This document shows positions 43,695-56,611 of a DNA stretch of 64,000 bases, piece by piece. Each line of letters opens with the position of its first letter. Position 1 is the stretch's first letter. Source of the DNA: Microvelia longipes. Its lineage: Eukaryota > Arthropoda > Insecta > Hemiptera > Veliidae. The stretch spans positions 28,958,454 to 29,022,453 of the forward strand of contig JACMZG010001863.1 of assembly GCA_018340805.1 (NCBI GenBank), given 5' to 3'. Position numbers and translations under genes: made by a program. The notes beneath the pieces were generated by a model. The model worked only from the letters and a program-made list of their open reading frames with translations. It was not told the DNA's origin and did not search any database.

Positions 43695-44697
43695 TATTAT
43701 TATACAATATCTTAAAATTAGTTTTTTTCATCCAAGCAGTTTTTTCTGTTTAAAAAAAACTTGACAGGCACATAATTCAACTATATTCATGTTAAGAAGC
43801 ATTAAAATCGGAAATAAATACAATTATTTCTAAAAGCATTTGGCACAATCCATATTTGGAATTTGTGTAAATCTACAAATAGATGATTTTTTGTACAACT
43901 GGGAGTTCATATATTTCCACAAAGAGCGAAGAAAACCACATTCTTGTTGTAGTTTAACCGTAGTTCTGCTAAATGGCAACACTGTAAAAAAAGTTACTCT
44001 GTTCACAGTATAACCTTATTTCTGTTATCTATTTCTTGATTATTTACGATTAGATTTAATTAATTAATAATTTGTATTTATTTAATAGAAAAATAATTAT
44101 GAACAACCTATATTGGTAAAAAGTTACTTCAAACCGTACTTCAAAATGTATATACAACAATGCTACAAGTGTAGAGTAAACTTTTGTTCAAAATAAAATT
44201 ATAATAAACCAATTGCTACGAATTGTTAAATATTTTTTTCCTTATGTAAATGTTATTTACTTAGAATAATACTATATATAGAAGGAGCACTAACTGAATA
44301 ACACAAAGGCGGTTCACTGGTGCTACCTAAGTAAATGCTGCCACTCTAACAATAACAATTCTAAAAAAAAAGTTGGCAATACTTCCGGTTGATGAATTAT
44401 TATGTTCTATATTAATTAAGATTGATTTCATAAAATTACTAATAAAATAACGTGCATTAACAATATTTAAGCAATTTTAAATTGTAGTAAACCGTATTTA
44501 TTAAAATATTGACAAATAGTAAGTCCTCGTCAGTAAATGTAGATTCTCGTAATTCCGCCACCCTTTTGCCATCTAAGACCAAGTTTTAATTAAATATCTC
44601 TGCAGGTGTGTTAAGTTATTATATTGGTCTTTACGAATCTTCTTCATGTAATAGAATTTATGATAAATAATTAACAATTAAATGTTTTTGTTGTCAG
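43695..44697. other. AT-rich intergenic DNA, no gene seen
   Basis: Nothing was recognised. Confidence 0.5.
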
Positions 44698-44792
44698 GTT
44701 GCAGCAATATTACTTATTGCCCAGTCAACCCGGCTTTCGTGTTAATCAGTGATTACATTGTCTTCGGTCCTGTGCTCCTTCTATTATTTTAA
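44698..44792 (+). other. exon-like segment after a splice-acceptor-like site
   Basis: TTTTTGTTGTCAG (44685-44697) is a good acceptor. The following sequence is open for 30 codons in one frame: C-S-N-I-T-Y-C-P-V-N-P-A-F-V-L-I then a hydrophobic run, to TAA at 44790. N-P-A-F-V followed by a membrane-like stretch recalls the start of TM5 in amine receptors. However, the frame ends inside the would-be helix and there is no donor. It may be a decayed exon or chance. Confidence 0.2.
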
Positions 44793-46044
44793 GATTATTT
44801 ATTTTATTATGACTCTTTAACTCAGAAAAATAGAATACTACATTGCTGTAAATGGTTTTTTTACCTTAGCTCATATCACTGACTCGCTTTGCACGCCAGC
44901 AAATAAAGCCGTTACATAAAATAAATATTCACTTCACAGCCAAGTGGTATAATGTACTATTTTATGAAACACAGGAATACCCTTAGCACAAGTTCTGCTA
45001 TATTTTACAGAAAAATTGAATTAAGTCCAACTTTGCCCAACATTTATTTATCACCAACACATCGTAATAATACTCGTGTCTATTATTTACCATGAAATGT
45101 ATATAATGTAATGTATTTTTAATTTAATACATACTGGAGGAAGATATTTATAGATGTCTGTATAATAGTTAAATTCATTGGTTGAAAAGATTGGATCATT
45201 TTCTTTATTATCTAAAAACATGATCATCTTGCTTCAGGATCTAAAACAAAAAAGAAGAAAATATGCGACTAAAGCTAAAAGTAAAATAAATAACAAAGCA
45301 AAGATATAACGTACTGCAAAAGATTGCCTTGCATTAAAAGATACATATAAAGTTATAGAATTATGTAATTCAGCCATAAACAAACATGCAATTTAATCAA
45401 AATTTAATAAAAGTAGTAAATAATATAAAATGAAAAAAGATTACTATAAGAATAAAAACTATTACTTATAAACAATAAAAATAATTTAATAATTATTATT
45501 TCCGTCAATTTTCAAAATATTACTTCCACGAATATAACTGATAATATTAACTTTTAATATTAGCAACAAATATGCATTAATATTATTTAAACTGAAAATT
45601 TTTTCAGGTTGTGTAAAAAGTTTTTGTAAGGTTTGTGAAGGTTTGACAAAGAGAAATTTCTCCTTTGAGATTTATGGATTGCAAAGAAACACAATACAGA
45701 TATGTATTGCGGGCTAAGTCTAAAATATGTAATTAGGGCACTACACAACAAATTGTTTCATTCTTTTAACAGCGAAATTTCCTTTGAAAAAAATGCTATG
45801 CAATGGATGGCGGAGGTTGGACCATAGAGTGTGTCCAAAATCCGTTTCAGAGATCGCTTAACACGGAAAATTGGTTTAGCAAGACTTTATGTATATAAAG
45901 TCTTCTAGTCTTTTCTTTATTTTTAATTATCACTGTTAATTGCATTTGATTTTTATTGTTTATTTTATGGTATTTGTTGACTGATGTGTGACTTGTTTTT
46001 ATACATTTTTAACTGTTTTCTTTTTTATTATTTTTACTTATTTT
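44793..46044. other. AT-rich DNA, no gene seen
   Basis: A CTCGCTTTGCACGCCAG word near 44883 recalls the CGCTTCGCTCG repeats. Otherwise anonymous. Confidence 0.45.
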
Positions 46045-46047
46045 TAG

Positions 46048-46085
46048 AGGCACTAATGATGGCCTAAGGTTATGTTGCAGAGCTT
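46048..46085 (+). other. third, degraded copy of the PLE 3' motif
   Basis: AGGCACTAATGATGGCC, AAGGTTATGTTGCAGAGC parallels the blocks at 1208 and 63712 but has lost GAAA. A T-rich sequence lies upstream, as in the 1.2-kb copy. No endonuclease remnant was recognised before it. Confidence 0.3.
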
Positions 46086-46100
46086 GAATAATGATAGAAT

Positions 46101-47264
46101 AGTTTTGTGGAAAAACTTTCTCGTTCTTTCATTACCTTATTTATGTTACTTTAATCATGTAAATCGTAATTCGTGAACTGTTAATCATAAATAACAAAGC
46201 AACCATTTAAAACAATATTTATACAATATCTATTTAAAATAACAAATTTTATGAAATAACTGAAAGAATGTTTCGTTAATCGAATAAAACAATACTTCAT
46301 AAAGGTCGATAATGTTGAAAGTTTCCTTTAACTTATTAATTTTACTTACATTTCTTATAATTTTACAGATAAAACATATATGATATTTATTAATATACAT
46401 TTTTATATTGATTTCTAAGGTATCTTAGTTAAAGTAAGTGCATGTATGCCTGCCTATTATCGCATCTTCCGGTCCTATTTTTCCAAAGAATTGATATTTG
46501 GAACAAAATCCAACCTTTGAGATTTATTGTGTCATCCAGAACATTAGTATATTTTAAATATATTTAGTAACTACGAAGTGATACCCCGAGCTGTTCGCTC
46601 GGCAAATGTTTATTTATCAAACAACATTTTTTTAAATTATTACTTTGAGGAACTACCAAAAAAAAGTGTTAATAGCAGGAAAATCCTTCGTTTTAAGATA
46701 GTTTTTAGTCTTTCCAGTGAGTTCTCCTATCAAGCCGGTGCTTTATGATTGCTGTAAGTTTCCGTGTTTCGATAAGTGAGAAATACAATACCATTCTTAA
46801 CAAATAAAGGCCATGAATTAAACAATTTAGGCAAAATACTAAACATTTAGAATTACTTTAGCACATATCTAAACCGTGCGGTTCAATGCAGAAATATTCT
46901 TTTCCTTTTATCAAGAATATACAAATAATTATTGATTAATGAACAAACATCTTTATAGTTTGCATATCTTCAAAAAAACATTTTTCAATAAAGCAATGTA
47001 TATGTAATCAAAAAATAACTGGTCCTTAAGTAAATTGAACTCAATTTTAAAACAAAGGTAGTTAGTTCTTTTTTCAGAAATTGTATCATGTTATTTACGA
47101 AAGCAGTCTCTAATTATTAAACCCTCTTTCCTTATATGAAACTTAAAAATTAACTATTTTGGTCCGCATAGTCTTTAATTGTAATACTATCTATATATAA
47201 CAATTTATCGTATAGATCCGAGCTGCTATCAATTATTTCCCAGTAACAAGAAATGTTTTTGAAC
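46101..47264. other. AT-rich intergenic DNA, no gene seen
   Basis: A micro-hairpin CCGAGCTGTTCGCTCGG lies near 46582. Otherwise nothing was recognised. Confidence 0.5.
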
Positions 47265-47480
47265 TTCTATACCCTATATTATGAGGACGGAGATCGTCGA
47301 AAGCGTAGAACGTCTTTATCTCCATTGATTCTTTAGATCCATCGATTAGAATCAAAATTTGTGTTGCACAAAACCTCATATTTTTAAAACCGATCCCGAT
47401 GAGACATAAAAGATGACTACTCAGAACCTATTAGAATTTTAACCTTAAAACTTGGCCAAGATCTATCAATTAATAAATAA
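47265..47480 (-). repeat. family 3 repeat fragment (reversed)
   Basis: Reversed versions of the 5.7-6.6 kb blocks: TAGATCCATCGATTAGAATC, GTGTTGCACAAAACCTCATA, CCGATCCCGATGAGAC and AAGATCTATCAATTA. Confidence 0.5.
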
Positions 47481-47586
47481 ATTAAATTAAAATGTAATAC
47501 TTTTTGAAAATTGAAAAAGTGAACACAGGAGCTAAGTGCTCCTAAATATGATTACAATGTATCAACATAATTGGCATTATTAGTAA

Positions 47587-47790
47587 CGTCTTTATTTATC
47601 GAAACAACCCGTTAAGTTTAGATTAAATGAACTAATCGTCAAGCTAACCAACAAATTCGGTAGGACTTTACATCGCCTCCGAATTAAACAAATCCCCAAG
47701 CTTCCATTAATTAAAAAGGAGCCGCAGAATAAGCGGTTTGAAGCCTCAAGCGTACGTGTTGCTAGACTGCTAGACAACCGCAAAACATAA
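47587..47790 (+). other. unrecognised basic open frame without ATG
   Basis: 67 codons are open to TAA (47788-47790). They are Lys/Arg/Leu-rich (F-R-L-N-E-L-I-V-K-L-T-N-K-F-G-R) with an even amino-acid mix unlike surrounding AT-driven frames. There is no Met and no clear acceptor upstream, so it would be an exon piece or transposon debris. Not recognised. Confidence 0.2.
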
Positions 47791-48000
47791 CAAATCAAAT
47801 GCTTCGGGAGTAACTCAGGTCAAGAAGTAAAATGAACTTTTCAAACTTAAATTTTTACTAACTAATTACCATCTAAATCTTTTTAAATATTTCTTTTAAT
47901 TTGAGTTATAGAACCACATCAAATGACTGCAGTTAAAAGTTTAAAAAGATTATTTATCATATTTAACAAAAGAATTTTGTAATATAAAAAGAAGTCAATG
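47791..48000. other. AT-rich DNA
   Basis: Nothing was recognised. Confidence 0.5.
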
Positions 48001-48005
48001 TATAT

Positions 48006-48065
<60 letters not shown>

Positions 48066-48095
48066 CATATATATAATATATACTATATATATCAT
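48001..48095. repeat. (TA)n tract
   Basis: Imperfect TA repeat; a smaller one follows at 48828-48852. Confidence 0.88.
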
Positions 48096-49851
48096 AATAC
48101 GTCATTAACCGGAGCCAGGAATTTTTAAGACTCTACTCCGTGTTTGAAAACATGCTAACTGCTCAGTTATATAGCGTAAAACACGGAACTCGTTTTTCTT
48201 TAGTAAGTCTTAAAATTAAGGTAACCATCTCTAGTTCACAATATAAAATGTCAAAGTTTTTAAGTATCTGGAATATTTTATGCCAATATGCTATATAGAA
48301 GACATTGATTTTTAACATTTATTTTATAGTATGATTCATTAAACTAAACATTGAAAAAAATACTCATCATATACTTTGAATCAACAGGTATGGTAAGTTT
48401 AATACCGAGTCAGTCTAATGATTGCACTATAATTTAAATTAATTGATTTATCTGTATAAGAATAGACCGTCTAAAACTATAAATAATAGAATAAGTATAG
48501 GTTACAACTATACTTATATCCAGTAGTAAATGATAATCAGTAATTAACAATTGACACATTGATAAAGGACCTCCTCATTTAATTCATATTTTATCATTTT
48601 AGAGAACTTTTATAGTATTAATTCTACTACATTAAAGAAACACTCAAAAGTTATTAATGTAATTTCAAATTTTTTATATAACCTATTAGTATAATCAAAC
48701 ATTTAAAATTAGACATATATTTTTTATTTGTTTAAGAACACACAATTTTTTAGAGTTTGCATATCTAGATTGTTAAATTAGTAATTTAGCTTGTTTGTGT
48801 TGCATGACACATATTTAAAATAAAATTATATATATATATAGTATATATATTAATATTTATTTTTGTGTATTGAAAAAGGCCAATGACGGTGTTAAAAAGT
48901 TTCATTACTCCTTCTTATAACGTGAGATAAGAGGTTATTTTGGTTTTATATATTAAATTTTAAGTTGAACGCAAGTAAGAATTTTAAACGTAATAAAGAC
49001 AGGATAGCGGTCACAACTTGTTGTTTAAGGTTTTGATTTTGTGCAAAGGAAATGCGATAAAAATTAGTTTACAACAGAGCTTGAAATAAGTTTTGACATA
49101 ATGATTGTTAAGTGCCGCAGATTTTGGAATCAATGAACTAATTTTGTAGGAAATATATGGGATGAAAAGGGCATTTAAAAAAATAAATGCGGAAAATAGA
49201 AAACAATAGTAGGTGTTGTTACTGCTTAGTGTTATTAAAGCATATACAAGGCGAAATTCATGGAGCAATGATATGGGATGTTAGCAACGCAAAGCCACAC
49301 ATTGCAAAGAAAACTCGAACAGGCGTGCCAGACCCCCAAATTATTGTAGGTCCGGCTTGTGCCAGAATATTTTGTAGTTATAATCTAACAGTGTAAATTT
49401 ACGAAAAAAAAAACTGTTACTCCAAAAAAATAACCACTTTGAGTGGGGGTATGTTGAATCGTGTGAAACGGAGTTTTTTTAGATTCAACGCCCCCAAAAC
49501 ATGGAAATCACCACCGCCACTGTATTTTTTTTTTTTAAATTACTGAAAAATTTTTGTAACTTTTTGGTCCTTATGATGTGTTTAGAAATTAAATAAAACG
49601 TACCGGTTTCATTTAATTCAGTGTCCTTAAAATTAATAATTAAGGACTCTACTAGGAACCGTGAACCATTCCATAATTAAGGACAATAATAACGATGTAA
49701 AAAGTGATTAAAGCAGATTATTTATTTGTACACCTCTATTTAGAAATGCTAAAAGCGCTATTTAGTGTAAAATAGGTTTTTTAATGTAAAAGATTTGATT
49801 TTTGAATTGTTTATGTATTGCCGTTGCTTAAATATGTATATCCGTTACAAA
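48096..49851. other. AT-rich DNA with a local inverted repeat
   Basis: No gene called. The frame 49187-49396 (69 codons) has an ATG and a non-random C-terminal half but no recognisable domain. At 49443-49496 TGGGGGTATGTTGAATC pairs with GATTCAACGCCCCCA across a loop of about 20 bases. Confidence 0.4.
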
Positions 49852-49985
49852 ATATATTATATATAATATATATATATATATATAAATATAATATATTAAA
49901 ATATATATAATTATATATATATTATATAATATATATTATTATATATATAGATATATATATAAAACGTATATAAGCGTATATATAT
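49852..49985. repeat. (TA)n tract
   Basis: Imperfect TA/ATA repeat. Confidence 0.88.
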
Positions 49986-50329
49986 GGTAAAAATATATAA
50001 ACATTTTAAAGACTATTTTTGTATTAGGTACCTCTAGCATGGCTTTTGGTCACATCCCGGGTCCAACTACCGCCTACAAGTAATTGGCGAATCTTATTTC
50101 AAAAACACATTAGCTGATACCTACTTTTCATTAAGGAAACGCAAAGTCAATTCGTCTCGAGGCTAATAATAGAACAGTCATAAGCATAGCACAAATTAAT
50201 TAACTACTAAAAACCAAATTATAGGAACTAGCAATATAAACTAAAAAGGGCAAATCTCTGACGTAGACTAAGGCGAAGTATGATAGAGATTTAACTGTTG
50301 GCAATTATGTTAGTCTACATCAATGCTTA

Positions 50330-50700
50330 ATTTTCAATCCGGAATCGCATCATTTTAATCAGCGTTTTATAATTTTTTCGAAATTTTCGCTGGTCTCATT
50401 ATTTGCAGGTTAAATGAACGTCAATAAAAAGAATATTGAATTAGTAACAACTGTAGCGGTTAAGACTGATGTTTTAGTACATAAGTTTCACTCTCTAAAA
50501 CACCAGGAGCTATAATGAGTAACAGACACACACACACATCATATATGACAGAAAACTTTATTGAAAGACCCTAAGGTGGTCCCTTAAAAAACACGATAAA
50601 ATTGTTTAATTACGATGATATCACGGTTTCGATTGTTTTTGCAAAACACTAATACTTTTACATATTTACCCTAGGTTGAATGAGGATACAGTAAAAGATA
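50330..50700 (+). repeat. family 1 element, 3' half
   Basis: Degraded versions of the tail blocks: TTTGCAGGTTAAATGAACGTC, ACAACTGTAGCGGTTAAG, CACCAGGAGCTATAATGAGT, AACAGACACACACACACATC, TATCACGGTTTCG and CCCTAGGTTGAATGAGGA. It carries many single-base insertions compared with other copies. Confidence 0.5.
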
Positions 50701-51980
50701 TTTATACATCTCTTTTATAACAAAATATAAAATCTTTGTAATACGTTTATGGACACAGTAGGTACAATATTACAGACTGTTTAAAATAAGTAAACTTTAA
50801 TTTAAAATTATTTATTTAGTAGTATAGTATTGTAATTTTAGGTTTGTATTTGATAATTTTGTCCTATATTTTTAGAATGAACATTTTTCCTCTACTTATT
50901 ATATTTTTTGGATGTTTACATCACAAGCATACATACAATAGTTGTGTCCCACCAAATTTTTATTGTGCACATGTAACACTGTGGTAACGCGGTCAAACAA
51001 TCACATTTGTGAGAAAGATGGGAAAAAGTACGAAAGCCTTTGGAACGTTTTTGTGGATGTTGTCCAGCCTTGTTTTCCACTGTCATACTAAGTTAAATAG
51101 TCTTTTTATCAACACATTTAGTCATGTTCAAAGTTAGGCGCTAGCCTTGCCAGTACAAATGAAACACATTGCCACAAAAAAGTGGCAGATTAAAACTGGT
51201 CTTTTTACGAAGAGAACTAGTGGAAGGAGTGAATTGAAAATATATCATATATTTGGGTTTCGATAAAAAATACAAAATCCTTTTTTTCTTGTCTTTTCTC
51301 CTTTCATTATCTGTAAACACTTGTCCAGCTTTTTTTTCTTTGATAACTCTCTCGTGCTGCTCTGCCGTGTCTTTTTTCCCGTGATTTTAGCCGGGTTTTT
51401 AGCCATTTGCAATGTGTGATATTTTTTTTATAAATTAATCTGCGGTATAAAAACCTTTCAACTTTTCTTATTTCTACTACTTTAACGTACTACTTTTACC
51501 ATTCACCAATCATATAACCTATGCGGTAAAGACTGGAGGACTAAATAATAACATCTGGTCAAACAAGTGAAATAACGGAATGCAGCGCTGGAATGGTCAC
51601 TATGGACAAATATACAACTAACGAAGTTAAATGATTCCCGATAATTACCACCTTTTATCGTAACTCCAAACGAACTCTTATTAATTGTAAATAATTTTTA
51701 TTTCATTTTTACCAAGCAGAAAAAAAGGCTCACTTTTGTTTTTGAGTTTTATACATCTTAAATAATGTCATTGTGATCTGAGTTATTGAAGAAATTGAAT
51801 TGGCTGTTGAAAGTTAAAGCTTGACCATAGTTACGATACTGTAATTGCTCCATTATACTTAAATAAATAAGAACAAATCTCATAAACTTTTATATTAATT
51901 GATGTATTTTGAAATCAATTTAAAATGACGACGTCCATTAGCTATTAAACGAAATAGTTTGTAGTCATAATTATTATTTG
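50701..51980. other. AT-rich DNA, no gene seen
   Basis: Nothing was recognised on either strand. Confidence 0.45.
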
Positions 51981-51984
51981 ACTT

Positions 51985-52465
51985 TTACTGTTTAAAAGTA
52001 CACTGGCTTGTAAATAAAATAAGTAGATAGGTCTGCCCAGCGAATTTGTAACTACAATAAACTATAATGCGAACATCAGGGCTTAAATCAAGTTTGACAG
52101 CATGGCGAAAATATCGCGAGGGAGCTAATGAGGTTGAGTCCTGAATGTTTTCAAACCTCATGCCCTTCAAATTTAATCGGGGTCCAAACTTATTGGTTCC
52201 TCTAACAAGTAAATTTCCTCGCGCTCTCAATGTGATTTTAGCCGGTGTGTCGTACTATATGATAAAGTGAAATTATTTTCTAATAGAAGAAATAAAAACT
52301 CGTTAAAATCCGTTCAGTAAGTTTAGGTTGTAGGGGCGTCATACAATATCGTAGAGAAGAAACAGAAGTCAAAAGATATGCCATAATGAAACCTATTTTT
52401 CGCGCGATTTTTATTTGGCCAAATTTGATAGTGTTGTTAATGTATCTACTAATGATCACGCCCCT
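51985..52465 (+). repeat. family 4 repeat region
   Basis: Contains AAAATCCGTTCAGTAAGTTT, AGGTTGTAGGGGCGTCA and later CACGCCCCTTTTA, shared with 27565-27695. An 81-codon minus frame (51985-52230) covers the left part but no domain is recognisable. Confidence 0.35.
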
Positions 52466-52552
52466 TTTATAGAATAATTATAATAATTATTTTTGTGTAA
52501 CTTTAGTCCAATATTAAGGCTTACAGCACCCTACATCTGTTGTTTGCAGCTC

Positions 52553-52678
52553 CTAGGAGGTGACTGCACAATTATGGAACTGCTGAATGGTTTTTACTTT
52601 ACGTCTTATTATATTTGTGAAGAACCCTCTGTTTGTATTAACGCCAAATGCACTAAGATAATGCAGTCAGTCATATGA
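52553..52678 (+). other. possible terminal exon, Cys-rich
   Basis: Preceded by an acceptor-like CATCTGTTGTTTGCAG. It reads 41 codons with Cys at intervals (G-G-D-C-T-I, Y-I-C-E-E-P-S-V-C-I-N-A-K-C-T-K) and ends at TGA 52676. AATAAA follows near 52721. The spacing of acceptor, stop and polyadenylation signal fits a last exon, but no family is recognised and chance cannot be excluded. Confidence 0.25.
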
Positions 52679-52959
52679 AAGACATGGAAATTAAGTGGTT
52701 GTCAGTTTTCTGATTGCAATAAAACAAATCAAAATCTTTTCAAAACTTTGCCTAAATGCATGAGTAGAGCTGCCAGGAACCATACAGTCAGTAAGCATTC
52801 TTATCACTCACCCTTTATCAAACTATGCTTATTATTAATAGGTTCTAAAACATTGTACTAAATTAAAATATACACTTCTAATTACTTAAACGCTTCTGCA
52901 TTCAGTCATTAAAGAATATGGATGATAACCTCATATAGCATAACCTTCTTCTCATAACC

Positions 52960-53100
52960 AACATTTTTTGTCAGCATTAGTTAAGTTTTGTTTCAATACA
53001 ACAAGTATATCTACGGGCTTTGTTGGATCATAAAAGTTAAGGCAGCATCGAGAGCACGTCAGCGCCTGGATGGGTGACTGCTGGAAATAAAATCACTGTA
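52960..53100 (-). repeat. family 1 fragment (reversed)
   Basis: Reversed head blocks: AGTTAAGGCAGCATCGAGAG, AGCGCCTGGATGGGTGAC and TGCTGGAAATAAAAT. Confidence 0.55.
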
Positions 53101-54499
53101 TTTACTTTCTAAGGTGTGCGAAGAGTGTGCGAAGAATTGCAGTATAAATTCAACGACAAGCGAAGCGCGCCGAATAGTGAGAGTGAGCTTAGCGAATCTG
53201 AAGTTGATAGAAACACAGATAAATTAAACACTGATAAAGAAATAAGAACTTATCTAGCCAAATTTAGAGCAGTGTTTTCTTTACTGTGTTCTATATTAAA
53301 CCCGAAAAATTGCTACCTTTTTAGCAACAGTAGTGTGCTAAAATTAAATAATTGAAATTAAAATACAAACTTCACTAAACTGGCATCATAAATGACTAGA
53401 AAATAATTTGCACACTCCACTAGTTTGTGCACCGTACAAGGGCGAAAAGATCTCGTAGCAAATAGCTTTTCAAAAACAAAGCTATTTTTCGATATAAAAA
53501 CAAAACAAAAAATCAGGCGCAAAAATAACGGCCTAATAAACAGAAATCATAAATAGAATAAAAGTATTCGATACAGTATTCGGCACAATGCTTCGTTAAA
53601 TACGCTACCAGTTCTCATCACGTTTACAAAAAGTAAGTAAACACGATCCACTGATCACTGTCGACCTAGACACTTTTCACCATCTAGACTCAATTTAGAT
53701 TGTTATATTAAAAACAGAGCATCGTAACTAATCCTAAATCAGATTCACTCGTAAGAACATAGTAATATTTTACCTTAATCGTGGTGACTCTTGATAAATT
53801 TTTAAAATATGTAATCATATGGAGATTCACAACCCGTTTATGTTGTGAGTCGTTTAAAAAACTAAATTTTAAAATTAAATTTTAAAACTAGAATAAATTT
53901 TAATAAACAAAATATTTATAAAGGCAAAAATACCTGCAATTCCAGACCGCTTCTCAAGAACAGAGAATATGCTGAATAAAGCAATGCTGGAAACAATTAA
54001 CAAGATTTAATTGTAATCATTTGAAACAAAATAATACACTACAAAGCATTCAAAACGAATATCAGGTTAAAACAGGAAAAGTTTAGGAATCGCATAGATG
54101 AATCGTAAAATAGAACAAAAAATATCAGTATGACCACTGCAGAAACAACAAGATTTAACTATGGTTTACACAATTTCTAAATATAGATTTGTGATTCTGT
54201 TTTATTCTTAAATTCAATTTTACAGATAAACAGCGTGTTTTTACTCATTATAATAATTAAAAAAATATGTTTATGTTGTTAAGGCTGAGCTGCCAGAACT
54301 TGTTTGAATTCCTCAAATTGATTTGATAAGATAACAAACTTCTTAAAAAAAAGATAACGGTCAATTTAAAAAAATATTCAAAACTAAAAATTTTCAGCCC
54401 ATGTTTTTTTTTATCCTTAGAGGTTTAAAACACTTTAAAATACAATGCTAAGAAAGTGTATCGACACTATGACATTAATTTTCAGGTAATCTGTTAGAC
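53101..54499. other. AT-rich DNA, no gene called
   Basis: A 79-codon frame at 53116-53355 opens only with GTG and has a Ser/Glu-rich middle. No ATG, splice site or domain supports it. Confidence 0.4.
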
Positions 54500-54514
54500 A
54501 TACATTTGACGAGT

Positions 54515-54595
54515 TGTATATTCTAAGGACGAACGCGAATCCGATGTGATGAGGAAAAGTTCCGATGTATCCCATACCCGTTTTTTTGAGTAAAA
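54515..54595 (-). repeat. family 1 head fragment (reversed)
   Basis: AGGACGAACGCGAATCCGATG, TGAGGAAAAGTTCCGATG and ATCCCATACCCG are the reversed 5' end of family 1. Confidence 0.5.
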
Positions 54596-54599
54596 CAAT

Positions 54600-55129
54600 A
54601 TTCAATTAAATTTTGCCAAATTTTAAAACATTTTCAATGAAAATTTAGTTTCTAAATCCTCGCCATAGAATTGGTAGTATGAGAAAAATGCATTTGTGAC
54701 CATAATGATGACTCATTACAATGTAGTTAAAAAATAACTTTATTGCGTTACCTCAACAACTTAAAGAAACGTATCCCGAACTTATTAATTAGGTGAAATA
54801 TACAACATACAGATAAACAAACATACTAAGTTTTAGCAATGAAGTATAACCAATGAAGTTCTGGAGCTTTTCATGTTCGTCGTGCTTTCAAGCTTTGTGC
54901 AAAAACCCAATTCAGGTGTCTACGAGACCGATGACGAGCGTCACTTGTCACTTTGCTTAAGTATTCCTTAAGAATCCCGGAATCTTATCTTAGCAGCTGA
55001 AGAGCTCAGAAAATCCGTAACATTAATGTTTGTTTCTTTAAAAGCAAGCGCCTCTTAAGCCATTAGCTTCTATTCATGACACTGCTACTAGGACAGTTAG
55101 GCACATAGACCTAAATTAAATGTTTGCAC
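54600..55129. other. AT-rich DNA, no gene seen
   Basis: Nothing was recognised. Confidence 0.4.
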
Positions 55130-55500
55130 TCTAGGAGAGTCTGGCCTCATTCGCTTTATAGATCACTCAAGTGTTTTAAGTTTTCCTAAAAAAGTTTTTG
55201 CCGAATTGACTTTTGTCAAGAGTGCCGCTTTAAAGTCATTGTGAATGTTAGGGAGTCGTTTGTAAAAGTCGCACAAATTATAAGTCCTTTCTGCCTTCCA
55301 TTCATTGGCTCCCATGATTGAACTCTTAAACTGCTTACAAAAAAGCCGACACTTTTTTTTAAACTAGTCTGTTTTAATTTTCACACCTCGACCTATCAAT
55401 TTTTAAACAAAGATTGTGATCTAAACAAGCTATAAAATCACGGTCCAAATTTGGTCCATTCGTTATAAAGCATCCAGCTAGATTTATATATTTCGGACTA
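55130..55500 (-). pseudogene. degraded coding-like segment, family unknown
   Basis: On the minus strand, short frames with a protein-like mix follow each other with frame changes. Examples are C-F-I-T-N-G-P-N-L-D-R-D-F-I-A-C and E-W-K-A-E-R-T-Y-N-L-C-D-F-Y-K-R, then V-N-S-A-K-T-F-L-G-K-L-K. Stops interrupt at several places. It looks like an old protein-coding remnant, perhaps of a transposon, but I cannot assign it. Confidence 0.22.
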
Positions 55501-56611
55501 AACTGAGTCTATATTTAAAAATTTAATGGACTAAATATAGGAGCTTGACTAACTCCATATTTATTCAGGTCTATTTATTTTTAACCTCATGCTGCTTTAG
55601 AAAGATAAATACTTACATAAAGAATTGATTCTTGATCCTTAGTTATTTGTGAATTATTTATGTTTCGAATATAGAAATAGAAATATTGAAGGATCCAATA
55701 AAGAAATAAGAGGAGTCAGTAATTTAAACAAAAATATCAAAGAGTTAAAAATGGTGAAAGTACTTTTCTATAGGTCTAGGATACTCTAACATTAAACAAT
55801 ATAAAATTTCATTTATGTTAAATTAGTAAAGTGAATATAAAATCAAAAATAATTGGAGCAAACCTGATTTTGTTTTTATTTATTGTTAGGTTTATTTAGC
55901 TATAAATAACCTATATGTTTTATTAAAGATGGAGACAAAAGCTAACAATTAATAAATAAGCTACATTAGTGTAATCCCTAAAATTAATCAAAGCATATTG
56001 AGGTTGCAGAACAGAGCAAGTTTTCTAGAAAGTCAGCAAATGAAAAGTTGACGATACGCCGGCCATAAAATGGTGGCGCAATATAAATTTAATAGGGTGC
56101 ATAAAGTATTATTACCTAGTAAACAATATTGTTCTACAGTGGAGGAATATTAGTGCTTCATAAGGCTTGAATAAGAAGCTAATCTTTGAGTCACAATAAT
56201 TTCTAAGCAATTTTAAAGAAATTGTATCGGCCAGGTATTAATGTCCATGTGAATGAATTTCATACAAAATAATGCTTAAATGGTTTCTATAGAAAATCAA
56301 TGCTAGGTCCCTTCCGCAGATGACTGGAAGTCAATGCAGAGGAGATAAATACATTAAGTTTCGCTCAATTCATGTGATGAATTCTTTAGATGAAAGGAGT
56401 TATGGATAAAACACAAATTCTCTACAAACTGAAATTGTTTTTAGAAGAAGTTTTGTTATTTCATGCACTATGTCCTACATTTCCAGAGTTCGTCTCATCT
56501 ATATGGACGGAATTATCATCAACCATTATCGCGGTACACTAATACTGTAAAAAACCTTTCATGACAATAAACTTCGCAGTTTTAATATTGACTGTTTTTA
56601 TGTGCCCACAG
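55501..56611. other. AT-rich DNA, no gene seen
   Basis: A GCCGGCCATAAAATGGTGGCG micro-hairpin near 56058 resembles one near 3010. It would be intronic if the 56612 exon is real. Confidence 0.4.

Noticed and set aside
47592..47798. 68-codon minus-strand frame
   Set aside because: It is opposite the more protein-like plus-strand frame 47587-47790 and has no features of its own.
49187..49396. 69-codon plus frame with ATG
   Set aside because: Some non-random residues, but no domain, signal or splice evidence, and an overlapping minus frame of similar length exists.
53116..53355. 79-codon Ser/Glu-rich frame
   Set aside because: Opens only with GTG, has no ATG, no splice acceptor and no recognisable domain; it abuts a family 1 fragment.
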